From: Micromonospora sp. WMMA1947
GTDB taxonomy: Bacteria > Actinomycetota > Actinomycetes > Mycobacteriales > Micromonosporaceae
Assembly: GCF_027497355.1 (NCBI RefSeq)
Contig: NZ_CP114909.1
Span: 4,669,001 to 4,733,000, forward strand
Direction: 5' to 3'
Length of the DNA stretch: 64,000 nt
Every line of letters starts with the position of its first letter. Within the stretch, counting starts at the first letter, position 1. Positions 1 to 8,416 of the stretch are shown here, in pieces. Under the pieces are notes generated by a model. The model worked only from the letters and a program-made list of their open reading frames with translations. It did no database searches and was not told where the DNA came from. Position numbers and translations under genes: made by a program.

Positions 1-183
1 CTGCTCGACGACGTCACGGCCCCGGACGCGCAGGCGGCGCGGGAACTGCTGCACTTCTCGCTCGCGGTGTGCGTGCACAACGCCGTGGCCGACTTCCGCG
101 ACCTGGCGTCGTATCTGCCGGCGCGGCCCCTCGCCCCGACCGAGATCGACGCCTGGACCCTGTTCGCCGGCACCCAAGACTGA
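1..183 (+). CDS. C-terminal end of an unrecognised protein (5' end outside window)
   Basis: The first frame is open from base 1 to a TGA at 181-183 and gives 60 residues with strongly GC-biased third positions, so it is the tail of a real gene that starts before the window. The tail is mildly helical and ends in ALFAGTQD-like sequence (Leu-Phe-Ala-Gly-Thr-Gln-Asp). I do not recognise a family, and no catalytic motif is visible. Its stop codon overlaps the first ATG of the GntR remnant that follows (TGATG). Confidence 0.6.
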   Translation: MLDDVTAPDAQAARELLHFSLAVCVHNAVADFRDLASYLPARPLAPTEIDAWTLFAGTQD

Positions 184-362
184 TGGTCTACGTGCGGTTG
201 GAAGCGCTTGGCGTGATCCGGCGGCACCGAGGCAAGGGCATCTTCATCGCCGATCCGAGAGTTTGGGCCGCAGCCATTGGGGGTCGATTCCGTCCGACCG
301 GCATCCACACTGCGCAGTCGCCGGTCGTGTCGAGCTCAATACGAGCCGCCAACCCGCGATAG
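183..362 (+). pseudogene. Remnant of a GntR-type winged-helix regulator
   Basis: The first 24 residues after the ATG at 183 read like the end of a GntR DNA-binding domain: the pattern RLEALGVIRRHRGKGIFIADP matches the wing (typically LExEGLIxRRxGKGTFVADP). The usual helix-turn-helix before it is missing. After residue 30 the reading continues into sequence with no regulator character and stops at 360-362. Base composition here is lower in GC than the neighbours. I read it as a decayed fragment, not a working regulator. A very short intact protein cannot be excluded. Confidence 0.5.
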
Positions 363-399
363 CGTGGTGATCCACAGAATTCAGGCGGGATGGCGGTTC

Positions 400-1017
400 A
401 TGAACGTGCTGGAGATCCTGGCGACGCAGTTACCCGCTCTGCTCGGTGTCCTGGTCGGTACTGTGGGCACGATGCTCGCCACGGGCCTGAACGAGCGAAC
501 CCGGTGGCGCCGGACGCAGACGGTCAGGTGGGACGAGCGGCGTCTAGACGCATATGTGGAATTGACGAAAGCGGTCAAAGAGATCCACGCCGTGGCCACC
601 CGAATGCTCGGAGAGCATCGGCCTAACGCGAGGCGACCGGCGATGGACCGGAACGAAGGACTGGCTCGGCTGGCGGAGGCGGACGTCCGGCATACCCTGG
701 CCTGGGAGGCGGTGCTGCTCCTTGGTGATGAGATCACCGTCCGCGCTGCTGCTGAGTGGCGGCACGCCGTGCGCGACATCGAGTCGGCGGCGCGTGCGCT
801 TCCCCTTCCCCCAACGGACGTATCGGGGATGATTCATCGGGCCGACGTCGGTCGTGACGGCTTCTACCGGGCAGCGCGGCAGAGCCTCGGTGTCCGCGGG
901 GGGGCGGTGGAGCAGGTGAGGCGCCTACTCCCGAAGGCCGGTAGAGCGACCCCTGCGGTGTTGTTGCAGCGCCAGTCCTCGGCCCTGGATTCAAGCGACG
1001 TTCGGCCATCCAGTTAA
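400..1017 (+). CDS. Small membrane-anchored protein of unknown function
   Basis: The predicted product has 205 residues. The ATG at 400 is preferred over the upstream in-frame start at 277 because the extra residues are not protein-like and overlap the GntR remnant; the ribosome binding site is weak (AGGCGGGA). Residues 1-25 form one hydrophobic helix with small residues (LPALLGVLVGTVGTMLATGL), followed by a basic stop-transfer stretch (ERTRWRRTQTVRW) and a long, mostly helical cytoplasmic part. This layout is common in uncharacterised actinobacterial proteins; I know of no assigned role. It stands alone, with 205 bases before the next gene. Confidence 0.7.
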   Translation: MNVLEILATQLPALLGVLVGTVGTMLATGLNERTRWRRTQTVRWDERRLDAYVELTKAVKEIHAVATRMLGEHRPNARRPAMDRNEGLARLAEADVRHTLAWEAVLLLGDEITVRAAAEWRHAVRDIESAARALPLPPTDVSGMIHRADVGRDGFYRAARQSLGVRGGAVEQVRRLLPKAGRATPAVLLQRQSSALDSSDVRPSS

Positions 1018-1222
1018 GGAGGACCTTCGACAACGGGCCGACGAGGACTCGGTGCGGAGCGCTGGTGGCTCTGCCTGACGTGCCGTGTGGTGGCGCATCT
1101 CTGTTGCCGGGCGAAGAAATCGACGCAGCAACATTTATGGATGTTCGGATGGTGTCGGCGCGTCGATCGTCCTGGTCGGATGGCGGAACGGACATCGCTG
1201 TTCGACGATGACAGGAGGGACC

Positions 1223-4153
1223 GTGCGCACACCATCCCGTGCGTTGACGGGGACCACCGCGCTGCTGCTGGCAGCCGGTCTGGTCCTGACCGCCGCCGGC
1301 GGCGGCCAGGCGGCACCCCGGGAACAGACCCGAACCCAGGCGCCACCCGACCACCTGCCGGGCGACCGGCACGACACCAAGGCCCAGGACAACCGCAAGG
1401 GCCGCGTCGCCGCCAGCGACCGGCAGCGGGACCGGGCCGCCGCGCTCGGCGCGCGCGTGCGCTGGTCCGACTTCGGTACGCCCGCCACGCTCACCTCGAC
1501 CGGCAAGCCGCTCGCCACCGGTCTGCCCGCCGACCCGGCCGCCGCCGCGCGCGCGTACGTGGCCGCCAACCGGGACGTGCTGGGGCTGACCGCCGAGGGC
1601 GCCGCCGCGCTGGAGCTGCTGACGGTGGCGCCGATGGGGCAGGGCGCGACGGTGCTGTTCCGGCAGCGCTTCGGCGACCTGCCGGCCGCCGTCGACGGCA
1701 TGCTCTCGGTCGGCGTACGCGACGGAGCGGTGTGGCACGTCAGCTCCTCGCTGGCCCGCGACGCCGGTACGCCGGCCCCGGCGACGATCAGCGCCGAGCA
1801 GGCCCGCAAGGCTGCCATCGCGGACGCCGGCCGCGCCGACGCGCAGGTCGTGCGTACCTCGTTGGTCGCGGTGCCCACCGCGGACCGTGGGCCGCGCGCG
1901 GCGTGGGAGGTGGTCCTCGGCGCGGACACCACCGGCGCGGACCCGGCCGCCTACTCCACCTACGTGGACGCCCGCGACGGCGCCGTGCTGGTACGCGAGG
2001 ACCTGATCGACCACGCCGCGGACCACCCGTCCTGGGAGGTCTTCCCGAACTCGCCCCGGGTCGACAGGTCCTCGGTCGACACCCGCAAGCGGTGGTGCGC
2101 CGTCCCGGCGCGCGGCTGCGCCGAGGTGGTGGGCGTGCCCGGGCACCCGGCCTGGGACGTGGACCCGGCGACCGGTGAGTCCACAAACACGACCAAGGGC
2201 AACAACGCGATCGCCGTGCAGAACTGGTTCAGCAACGACCCGTTCAGCGTCGGCACCGAGACCGCCACGCCCCGCCCGGACCGCAGGTACGACTACCCGT
2301 GGACGAACCAGTGGCAGGAGCAGCGCTGCAACCCGGAGGTGTTCACCTCGCCGCGCGCCAACGACATCGACGCGGCGCGGGCGAACCTGTTCGCGATGCA
2401 CAACCGGATGCACGACTGGACGTACCACCTCGGGTTCACCGAGGAGACCTGGAACATGCAGCAGGACAACCTCGGCCGCGGCGGGCTCGGTAACGATCCC
2501 GAGCAGGGCAACGCCCAGGCCGGTGGCGTCAGCGGCGGCCCGCCGACGTTCCCGGCCCGCAACAACGCCAACCAGATCACCCCGCCGGACGGCGTCGCGC
2601 CGACCACCAACATGTACCTGTGGCAGCCCACCGCCGGCTCGTTCTACGCGCCCTGCGTCGACGGCGACTTCGACATGTCGGTGATCGCCCACGAGTACGG
2701 CCACGCGGTCACCAACCGCATGATCGCCGGCCCGAGCGCCGGGGTCAGCACGCCGCAGGGCATGAGCGAGAGCTGGTCGGACCAGCTCGCGGTGGAGTAC
2801 CTGTTCGAGCACGGGTACGCCGCGCCCGGCCGGCGCGGCTTCACCATCGGCGAGTACACCACGCAGGACCCGAACGCCGGCATCCGCAACTACAACATGA
2901 GCGACAGTCCGCTGAACTACAGCTCGCTCGACTACGACTTCGTCGGCCTCCAGGTGCACGCCTCCGGCGAGGTGTGGAGCGCCACCAACGCCGACATCCG
3001 CGCGGCCATGATGCGCCGCTGGGGCAGCGGCACCCCAGCGATCCAGAAGGCGTGCGCGACCGGTGCCCGCGACGTGACCGCCTGCCCCGGCAACCGGCGC
3101 TGGATCCAGCTGGTCTTCGACTCGTTCCTGCTGATGTCGGTCAGCCAGGTCAGCATGGTCGACGCCCGGGACGCGATGCTCGCCGCCGACCGGATCCGCT
3201 TCGGCGGCGCCAACCAGGAGCTGCTCTGGAACGCGTTCGCCAAGCGCGGCCTGGGGGAGGGCGCGGCCAGCGTAGGCCACACCGACCCGGACCCCACCCC
3301 GGGCTTCACCTCCCCGTACGCCCGGGAGGGCTCGCTGCGGCTCCTGCCGATCGGTGAGCGCGGGCCGGTGGCCGGTGCGCAGCTGTTCGTCGGGCGCTAC
3401 CAGGCGCGGGCCGTGCCGGTCGCGGACACCGACGCGGCGACCCCGCTGACCGACCGGGTCGACCTGGTGCCCGGCACGTACGAGTTCGTGGTGCGGGCCC
3501 CCGGCTACGGGCACACCCGGATCGGCCCGGTGACGGTCAAGGCGGGCCAGAACCGGACGCTGCCGGTGACGTTGCGACCCAACCTGGCCTCGGCGACCAC
3601 CGGCGCGACGGTCGCCGGTGACGGGATCAACCTGCCGCAGATCGCCGACGACGACGAGGCCACCAACTGGGCCTCACTCGGCGCGCCGGTCGCCGGCCGG
3701 CAGGTCACCGTCGACCTGGCCGGCGGCGTGCAGCAGGTACGCCGGGTGCAGGTCAGCGCGATGCTGCGCCCGGCCGTCACCGGTGACGCGGACGCCGGCA
3801 CCCAGAGCCGGTACTCCGCGCTGCGGCAGTTCCGGGTCCTGGCCTGCACCGCGCAGGGACCGGTGACGTGCGCCGACGCGGCGGACTTCCGGCCGGTCTA
3901 CACCAGCAAGCCGGACGCCTTCCCGTCGGTGGCGCCGCGTCCCCGGGCACCCGAGCTGATCATGCGGTCGTTCGACATCCCGCGCACCACCGCCACGCAC
4001 CTGCGTGTCGAGGTGCTGACCAACCAGTGCACCGGCGCGCCGGACTACGCCGGTGAGCAGGACGACGACCCGCGGGCGGCGACGGACTGCGCCACCGCCA
4101 GCCCGCAGGCGCAGAACGTGCGGATCGCCGAGTTCCAGGCGTACACGCGCTAG
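1223..4153 (+). CDS. Secreted M36 (fungalysin-like) zinc metalloprotease
   Basis: This is a 976-residue secreted endopeptidase. The GTG at 1223 is chosen because AGGAGG lies at 1213-1218 and the product then begins with a clean signal peptide (about residues 1-31). An FTP/PepSY-like propeptide covers roughly residues 50-260. The catalytic domain carries HEYGH at residues 490-494 and the third zinc ligand Glu516 in GMSESWSD, the M36 signature. After residue about 690 come a PEGA-like beta domain and a C-terminal beta-sandwich resembling a discoidin/NPCBM module, which may bind substrate or cell wall glycans. Expected role: extracellular protein degradation. It is a single-gene unit closed by a strong terminator at 4162-4202. 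Confidence 0.93.
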   Translation: MRTPSRALTGTTALLLAAGLVLTAAGGGQAAPREQTRTQAPPDHLPGDRHDTKAQDNRKGRVAASDRQRDRAAALGARVRWSDFGTPATLTSTGKPLATGLPADPAAAARAYVAANRDVLGLTAEGAAALELLTVAPMGQGATVLFRQRFGDLPAAVDGMLSVGVRDGAVWHVSSSLARDAGTPAPATISAEQARKAAIADAGRADAQVVRTSLVAVPTADRGPRAAWEVVLGADTTGADPAAYSTYVDARDGAVLVREDLIDHAADHPSWEVFPNSPRVDRSSVDTRKRWCAVPARGCAEVVGVPGHPAWDVDPATGESTNTTKGNNAIAVQNWFSNDPFSVGTETATPRPDRRYDYPWTNQWQEQRCNPEVFTSPRANDIDAARANLFAMHNRMHDWTYHLGFTEETWNMQQDNLGRGGLGNDPEQGNAQAGGVSGGPPTFPARNNANQITPPDGVAPTTNMYLWQPTAGSFYAPCVDGDFDMSVIAHEYGHAVTNRMIAGPSAGVSTPQGMSESWSDQLAVEYLFEHGYAAPGRRGFTIGEYTTQDPNAGIRNYNMSDSPLNYSSLDYDFVGLQVHASGEVWSATNADIRAAMMRRWGSGTPAIQKACATGARDVTACPGNRRWIQLVFDSFLLMSVSQVSMVDARDAMLAADRIRFGGANQELLWNAFAKRGLGEGAASVGHTDPDPTPGFTSPYAREGSLRLLPIGERGPVAGAQLFVGRYQARAVPVADTDAATPLTDRVDLVPGTYEFVVRAPGYGHTRIGPVTVKAGQNRTLPVTLRPNLASATTGATVAGDGINLPQIADDDEATNWASLGAPVAGRQVTVDLAGGVQQVRRVQVSAMLRPAVTGDADAGTQSRYSALRQFRVLACTAQGPVTCADAADFRPVYTSKPDAFPSVAPRPRAPELIMRSFDIPRTTATHLRVEVLTNQCTGAPDYAGEQDDDPRAATDCATASPQAQNVRIAEFQAYTR

Positions 4154-4161
4154 CTCCCACG

Positions 4162-4202
4162 CGGCGGGTGCGGACGGGCGGGTCGTCCGTCCGCACCCGC
4201 CG
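4162..4202 (+). terminator. Hairpin terminator after the M36 protease
   Basis: A perfect 15-base stem (4162-4176 with 4188-4202) encloses an 11-base loop, nine bases after the protease stop codon. There is no T run, which is usual for high-GC actinobacterial terminators. Confidence 0.75.
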
Positions 4203-4278
4203 TCGTGTGTTCACGCGGGATTCGGGATGCCGTCGCCGGATCGGGGCTGTACCGCGGGCAGGATCCTCGACAGACTGA

Positions 4279-4309
4279 GCATCGATCGACCATCAATGTC
4301 GATCGATGC
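4279..4309. promoter_or_regulatory. Perfect palindrome upstream of the RNase gene (possible operator)
   Basis: GCATCGATCGAC at 4279-4290 is repeated inverted as GTCGATCGATGC at 4298-4309 with a 7-base spacer. It lies 28 bases before the RNase start codon. The AT-richer arms and the symmetry look like a dimeric repressor site rather than a terminator. The regulator is unknown. Confidence 0.5.
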
Positions 4310-4336
4310 GCTGTCGTCCCGTTCAAGGAGGATCCC

Positions 4337-4777
4337 TTGACCCCGTTCCGCGCCGCCGTCACCCGCGTACGCCGCGCCCTCGCCGCGTCCGCCCTGGTCA
4401 CCGCCGTGGCCGCCGCCGCGCTCGTCGCCCCGTCCACCGTGTCCACCCGGCTCGCCGAACCCGCGGCGGCAGCCGTGTACGGCTCCTGCACGCAGTCCCG
4501 CTGCGCGGACGCGCGCACCGCCCGGTCCGGCTGGTCGGCCAAGAGCTTCCCGACCAGCCGCGGCTGGTACTCGTGGAGCGGCGGCACCTGCAACTTCGCT
4601 GGCGGCCGGTTCTACAACTACGAGGGGCAACTCCCCACCGGCGCGACCTACTACGAGTACGACGTCTACCCGCGCGCCTGCAACGCCTCCCGGGACGCGT
4701 ACCGGATCGTGGTCAACAAGAGCACCGGGGCGACCTGGTTCTCACCCGACCACTACGCCAACTTCTACCGGCTCTGA
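4337..4777 (+). CDS. Secreted guanyl-specific ribonuclease (RNase Sa/barnase family)
   Basis: This 146-residue protein starts at TTG 4337, five bases after a perfect AAGGAGG (4325-4331). The upstream in-frame extension to 4205 is rejected because it covers the palindrome and lacks a signal. A signal peptide occupies about residues 1-46. The mature part matches microbial guanyl RNases: FYNYEG..LP near 92-100, the catalytic Glu107 in YYEYDV, Arg119 and Arg123, and His139 in DHYANF. It should cleave RNA 3' of guanosine through a 2',3'-cyclic phosphate outside the cell. The inhibitor gene lies 58 bases downstream. A TTG start may keep expression of this toxic enzyme low. Confidence 0.9.
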   Translation: MTPFRAAVTRVRRALAASALVTAVAAAALVAPSTVSTRLAEPAAAAVYGSCTQSRCADARTARSGWSAKSFPTSRGWYSWSGGTCNFAGGRFYNYEGQLPTGATYYEYDVYPRACNASRDAYRIVVNKSTGATWFSPDHYANFYRL

Positions 4778-4787
4778 GCAGCCTCGA

Positions 4788-4814
4788 CGCCGGCCGGGGT
4801 CACCCCGGCCGGCG
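4788..4814 (+). terminator. Hairpin between RNase and barstar genes
   Basis: A perfect 13-base inverted repeat (4788-4800 with 4802-4814) has almost no loop and sits 10 bases after the RNase stop and 21 bases before the inhibitor start. It could terminate or attenuate transcription between toxin and inhibitor. Confidence 0.65.
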
Positions 4815-4835
4815 CCGTCGGGAAAGGACGGAAAC

Positions 4836-5324
4836 ATGGGCGCGGCGTCCCCGCATGCACCGGCCTGGCTCGTGTACGACGGCGCGTCGCCCGAGCCGGA
4901 CGGCGGCGCGGCCGTACCCGGCTCGGGCGGTGACCCGCAGTCGGGTGGCGGGGCGCTGCCGGGCGGCGTGCTGATGTCCGGCGAGCAGGCCCGCACCCGC
5001 GCCGGGTTGCACGAGGCGCTGGCCGGGGCGCTGGCGCTGCCCGGCTGGTACGGCCGCAACTGGGACGCCCTCGCCGACGCGCTCGCCGACCGCCTCGACG
5101 CCGGTCCGCTGACGGTGGTCGTGTCCGATGCGGCGGACCTGCTCGCCGACGAGCCGCCCGCCCATCTCGGCACGCTGCTCGACGTGCTCGGCGCGGTCGC
5201 CGCCGGTGGTCACGAGACGCTCCGGGTGGTGCTGCGCGACGACACGGAACGGCTGTCCGCCCTGCGCGACCGCGTCGCCGCGGTGCTGGGCGGACGGGTA
5301 GGCGGCCCACCCGCCACCGGCTGA
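4836..5324 (+). CDS. Barstar-family RNase inhibitor
   Basis: This 162-residue cytoplasmic protein contains the barstar core LPGWYGRNWDALADAL (around residues 68-84), the loop-helix that plugs guanyl RNase active sites. ATG 4836 follows GGAAAGGA. Position directly after the RNase gene indicates that it protects the producer before export. Residues about 20-45 form an unusual Gly/Pro/Asp-rich insertion not needed for the fold. The intervening hairpin at 4788-4814 suggests either independent or attenuated expression of the inhibitor. Confidence 0.9.
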   Translation: MGAASPHAPAWLVYDGASPEPDGGAAVPGSGGDPQSGGGALPGGVLMSGEQARTRAGLHEALAGALALPGWYGRNWDALADALADRLDAGPLTVVVSDAADLLADEPPAHLGTLLDVLGAVAAGGHETLRVVLRDDTERLSALRDRVAAVLGGRVGGPPATG

Positions 5325-5382
5325 CCCGGCGACCCCCGCGCCGACCTCGAACGTGCCGCCCAGACGCCTGAAATCAGCGAGC

Positions 5383-5437
5383 GATCAAGGAGTTTGCGTC
5401 CGGATCCGGCCCCCACAGTGACCCAAACTCCTTGATC
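5383..5437. repeat. GATC-ended inverted repeat 1
   Basis: GATCAAGGAGTTTG (5383-5396) pairs perfectly with its inverse at 5424-5437 across 27 bases. It lies in the 247-base gap between the barstar gene and the convergent HD-domain gene. It resembles the other GATC-ended repeats at 5459, 32881 and 42207, suggesting a dispersed intergenic family. It may also act as a terminator. Confidence 0.7.
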
Positions 5438-5458
5438 AACGCCGAGCGGGCCGGGCGG

Positions 5459-5515
5459 TGATCATGAAGTTGGCCGGGGTGGGGAGCGCTCTCCGGGCGG
5501 TCAACTTCATGATCA
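5459..5515. repeat. GATC-ended inverted repeat 2
   Basis: TGATCATGAAGTTGGCC (5459-5475) pairs with 5499-5515 with a single G.T pair across 23 bases. It follows repeat 1 by 21 bases, so the gap between two convergent genes holds two different hairpins in tandem. Confidence 0.7.
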
Positions 5516-5571
5516 GCGGGGTGGGGCCGGGCGGGGCGGGGCGGGGCGAGGGCGGGGAGGGTGCGGGGGCG

Positions 5572-6297
5572 TCAGCCCGGGGGGTCGAGGATGGCGCTGA
5601 AGCGCTCCTCGGCCAGGTCGAGCTGGGCGAGGATGTGTTGCTTGACCGACGCCGACAACGGCGTGTCCGGCCGGGCGACCAGGTCGCGGAAGACCGGCAC
5701 CAGCGGACGGTACTTCGTGGCGGCGCGGGCCACCTTCGGCCCGACCGTGTGGATCACGCCCACGCCGTTGTCGGTGAAGTCGGACACCTTGATCACCCGG
5801 GCCCAGGGCTCCCGTTCGAGACTGGCCGCCACGTGTTCCCGGTACTGCTCGTCGCGGTCGCGGTCCGGGTCGTACGCCGGGTTGGTGACCGCCGCGACCA
5901 GCCGGGCGACCCGTGCCCCGAACCGGTCGGACAGCGCGGCGAGCGCCGCCGGGGTCGCGTCCGCGCCGGAATCGGGGTCGAGCCCGGCGAGTTCGGCGGG
6001 GTGGTCCTCGACCGCGTCGTGCAGCAACCCGGCGACGATCACGTCCACGTCCCGCACCTGGTAGTGGTGCATCAGCCGGATCGACACCCGCAGCAGGTGG
6101 TTGAGGTACGGCTCGCGTACCCGCCGGTCGTCGCGGTGCAGGTCGGCGGCCAGGTCGAGGGCCTCGGTCAACCGCCCGCGGTCGGCCTCGTCGAACGCCT
6201 CGATCTCCAGCCGGAACCGGGCCAGCAGGCCGGGCTCACCGTGGATCTCGGTGATCGCGTGCATCGGCATGGTGGCGAGGTACGCGGGGAACTCCAT
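5572..6297 (-). CDS. HD-domain hydrolase, RelA/SpoT-type (p)ppGpp-hydrolase-like
   Basis: The 241-residue protein carries an HD phosphohydrolase domain: His67, the His93-Asp94 pair in LLHDAVEDHP, and SDFTDN further on, the pattern found in the hydrolase half of RelA/SpoT and in small alarmone hydrolases. No synthetase domain is present. Expected role: metal-dependent hydrolysis of (p)ppGpp or another nucleotide; the exact substrate cannot be read from sequence. ATG 6297 is preceded by AAGGGA. It lies seven bases after the anti-sigma ATPase gene on the same strand, so the two are probably co-transcribed and may both serve stress signalling. Confidence 0.8.
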   Translation of the reverse strand: MEFPAYLATMPMHAITEIHGEPGLLARFRLEIEAFDEADRGRLTEALDLAADLHRDDRRVREPYLNHLLRVSIRLMHHYQVRDVDVIVAGLLHDAVEDHPAELAGLDPDSGADATPAALAALSDRFGARVARLVAAVTNPAYDPDRDRDEQYREHVAASLEREPWARVIKVSDFTDNGVGVIHTVGPKVARAATKYRPLVPVFRDLVARPDTPLSASVKQHILAQLDLAEERFSAILDPPG

Positions 6298-6304
6298 GCG
6301 TCCC

Positions 6305-6763
6305 TTATAGCTGATCTTCGCTAGGTTGGGGGACCGCCGGGCCGCTCACGTCGCGGGTGAGGTGCTTGACCAGGCGTACGCAGGTGCCCTCCGGCGTGCC
6401 GACGATGGTGGCCTCGTCCATCACCCGCGCCATGATCAGCCGCCCGCGGCCCCGGTCGCCGGTGTCGTCGCCGTCGGCCGGGCGCCAGCCGCCGTGGTCG
6501 CGTACCTCGATCTCCAGCCGGTCGCCGCGCAGCTCGGCTCGCAGCGTGGTGATCCCCTCCGGGGCGAAGCGGTAGCCGTGCTCGATGGCGTTGGCGCACG
6601 CCTCGCCGGTGGCGATGAGGACGGTGTCGACGTCCCAGTCGCCGACGCCCTGGGCGTGCAACCAGGCGCGCAGCCGGTCCCGCGTGCCGGCGAGCCGGGC
6701 CGGGTCGGCCGGCAGATCGATGGTGAGGACCGGGCCGACGTCGCCGGATGTCTCACCCGTCAC
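6305..6763 (-). CDS. RsbW-like anti-sigma / serine kinase ATPase
   Basis: The 152-residue protein is a single GHKL (HATPase_c_2) domain: the N box GEACANAIEHGYR, the G1 box DHGGW and a G2-like GRGRLIMARV. Such proteins bind sigma factors or phosphorylate anti-sigma antagonists in partner-switching stress circuits. GTG 6763 is chosen because GGAGGG lies six bases upstream; an in-frame GTG at 6820 has no good ribosome binding site. No sigma factor or antagonist gene is adjacent, so the partner is encoded elsewhere. The next gene encodes an HD hydrolase. Confidence 0.82.
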   Translation of the reverse strand: MTGETSGDVGPVLTIDLPADPARLAGTRDRLRAWLHAQGVGDWDVDTVLIATGEACANAIEHGYRFAPEGITTLRAELRGDRLEIEVRDHGGWRPADGDDTGDRGRGRLIMARVMDEATIVGTPEGTCVRLVKHLTRDVSGPAVPQPSEDQL

Positions 6764-6946
6764 GTCCGGCCCTCCGTCCCGTGCCCGTCCCCGGACCTGG
6801 GCGCCCACTCGCGCTGTCACCGCCTGATTCTCACCCTGTTGTCCCCGGTGGCCGCCGATTCATTCCCCCGGCGGCGATGTCCGTCAAAGGTGATCATTGC
6901 GCATCGGCGGCGGTGTGTCAGCCGGCGGCCCGGCGCGGCGCATCGG

Positions 6947-6986
6947 TCCCGGGCCGGCGAACCCTTCAGGGGACGCCGGCCCGGGA
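6947..6986 (-). terminator. Terminator of the leftward pectin operon
   Basis: A perfect 13-base stem (6947-6959 with 6974-6986) and a 14-base loop lie between the pectate lyase stop and the anti-sigma gene. A second small hairpin at 7001-7017 (CCCCGAC with GTCGGGG) lies just before it in the direction of transcription. Confidence 0.7.
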
Positions 6987-7044
6987 CGAGCGGGCGGTCA
7001 CCCCGACGGCGTCGGGGCGGTACGCGTGCGGGCCCGGGGGCAGG

Positions 7045-8388
7045 TCAGAGCGGCAGCCGCCCGGCACCGGCGAAGGCGTCGACGGCGAGGGGGACCAGTG
7101 GGGCCGGCAGCGGCCGGGCGGCGCGCAGCGTGGGCGTCCATCCGGCGTCGCCGCCGAGGTCCGGGTCGTGGGCGGCGTTGTACGCGGCGAGCAGGCTCAC
7201 CGGCCGGGGCAGGCGGTCGCCCTGCCGGACCCAGCTGCCGCGCTCGGTGAGGGCGGTGCCGCCCCAGTCGTAGAGCAGGTCGGCCGGGGCGGTGTCGCCG
7301 GTGAGCGTGAAGAAGTTGTTCTCCGCGTACAGGGCGGACTGCACGCCGACGCCGAGGGCGTACGCGAAGCCGGGCCCGCCGAGCCGGTAGTGGTTCTCGT
7401 GCACGTCGACCCGGCCGAACCGCACCCGGGGCAGGCGTTGCAGAGTGCCGTCGAACAGGTTGTGCCGCACGGTGACGTCGAGCCGGCCCACGTCCGGTCC
7501 GACGGTGTTCGACGAGCCGATGAGCATGACCTTGTCCCGGCCGGTGAACCGGTTCCACGAGACGGTGACCAGGCTGGCGGTGTGCGTGACGTCCACCGAG
7601 CCGTCGTGCACCTGCCAGGGCCGCCCGAAGTAGACGGGCTGGGCGCTGTCCGGGTTGTCGCCGTCGGTGAACGTGTTGTGGTCGATCCAGACGTGTTCGC
7701 TGCGCCGCACCGAGATCTGGTCGTACTGGGAGTTCCAGTTGCCTTCGTCGCCGTCGGTGGGGGACCAGGCGGGGAAGCAGTCGCGGGCGTCGGTGAACTC
7801 GATGTTGCGCACGATGACGTTGTCGACCCGGTCGATCATCAGCGTCAGGCCGGTGAGCCGGGCGCCGCGCAGGCCGACGATCGTCGTGTTGGAGCCGACG
7901 TTGATCTGGGTCTGCCGGGTCTGGGCGGCCACCGACCGCACCCGGGCGGCCTCCAGCGGCCCGCTCGGGCTCACCCGCCCCCAGGTCGCCGGGTCGTACG
8001 CGGCCAGGTAGGCGGGCAGCGAGTACTCCGGGTCGGCCAGGTCGGCGCAGTCCAGCGGCGTGCCGTCCGGGCCTTCGAAGCCGTCGATTGTTCCGGCCAC
8101 GTACACGATCTTGGCGGTGGTGTCGGCGGCGTTCGTGGCGTTGTCGCCGCCGAGCGCGGCGACCAGCTCGGCCCGGGTACGCACGACGTGCACCCGGTCC
8201 GGCGCGGCGGCCGACCCGCCGGTGGTGCCGGTGCCGGCGGCGGCCCAGCCGTCGTTCGCGGCGAGGGCCTGGCGGCCGATCAGCTCGGCGGCCCGGGACG
8301 GCTTGCCGGGCGCGGCCGGTGCGGGCGCGGCGGTGGTGAGGACGAGCGCGGCGGTCAGCGCCGCGACGACTGAGGTTCGGGTACGCAT
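7045..8388 (-). CDS. Secreted pectate lyase (polysaccharide lyase family 1)
   Basis: This 447-residue protein has a signal peptide (residues 1-25, ending APAPA) and a parallel beta-helix lyase domain. Family motifs include VWIDHNTFTDG (the vWiDH motif with calcium ligands nearby) and the LPRVRFGRVDVHENHY region, which holds the catalytic Arg. It should cleave de-esterified pectin by calcium-dependent beta-elimination outside the cell, releasing unsaturated galacturonides for the transporter encoded at 16.5-19.8 kb. It is the last gene of the leftward operon, 28 bases after an oxidoreductase gene, and is followed by hairpins at 6947-7017. Confidence 0.92.
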   Translation of the reverse strand: MRTRTSVVAALTAALVLTTAAPAPAAPGKPSRAAELIGRQALAANDGWAAAGTGTTGGSAAAPDRVHVVRTRAELVAALGGDNATNAADTTAKIVYVAGTIDGFEGPDGTPLDCADLADPEYSLPAYLAAYDPATWGRVSPSGPLEAARVRSVAAQTRQTQINVGSNTTIVGLRGARLTGLTLMIDRVDNVIVRNIEFTDARDCFPAWSPTDGDEGNWNSQYDQISVRRSEHVWIDHNTFTDGDNPDSAQPVYFGRPWQVHDGSVDVTHTASLVTVSWNRFTGRDKVMLIGSSNTVGPDVGRLDVTVRHNLFDGTLQRLPRVRFGRVDVHENHYRLGGPGFAYALGVGVQSALYAENNFFTLTGDTAPADLLYDWGGTALTERGSWVRQGDRLPRPVSLLAAYNAAHDPDLGGDAGWTPTLRAARPLPAPLVPLAVDAFAGAGRLPL

Positions 8389-8416
8389 GACTCGTTCCGT
8401 TCTCCTGGAGGGACAT

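Noticed and set aside
1085..1222. Upstream extension of the M36 protease start
   Set aside because: The extra residues contain Arg/Trp-rich sequence before the signal peptide, whereas GTG 1223 has a good ribosome binding site and begins the signal peptide directly.
734..3514. Very long open frames opposite real genes (for example antisense to the M36 protease, and others over 500 codons)
   Set aside because: High GC leaves few stops in shadow frames. These translations are Arg/Ala/Gly/His-rich without motifs, and the opposite strand has recognised protein families.
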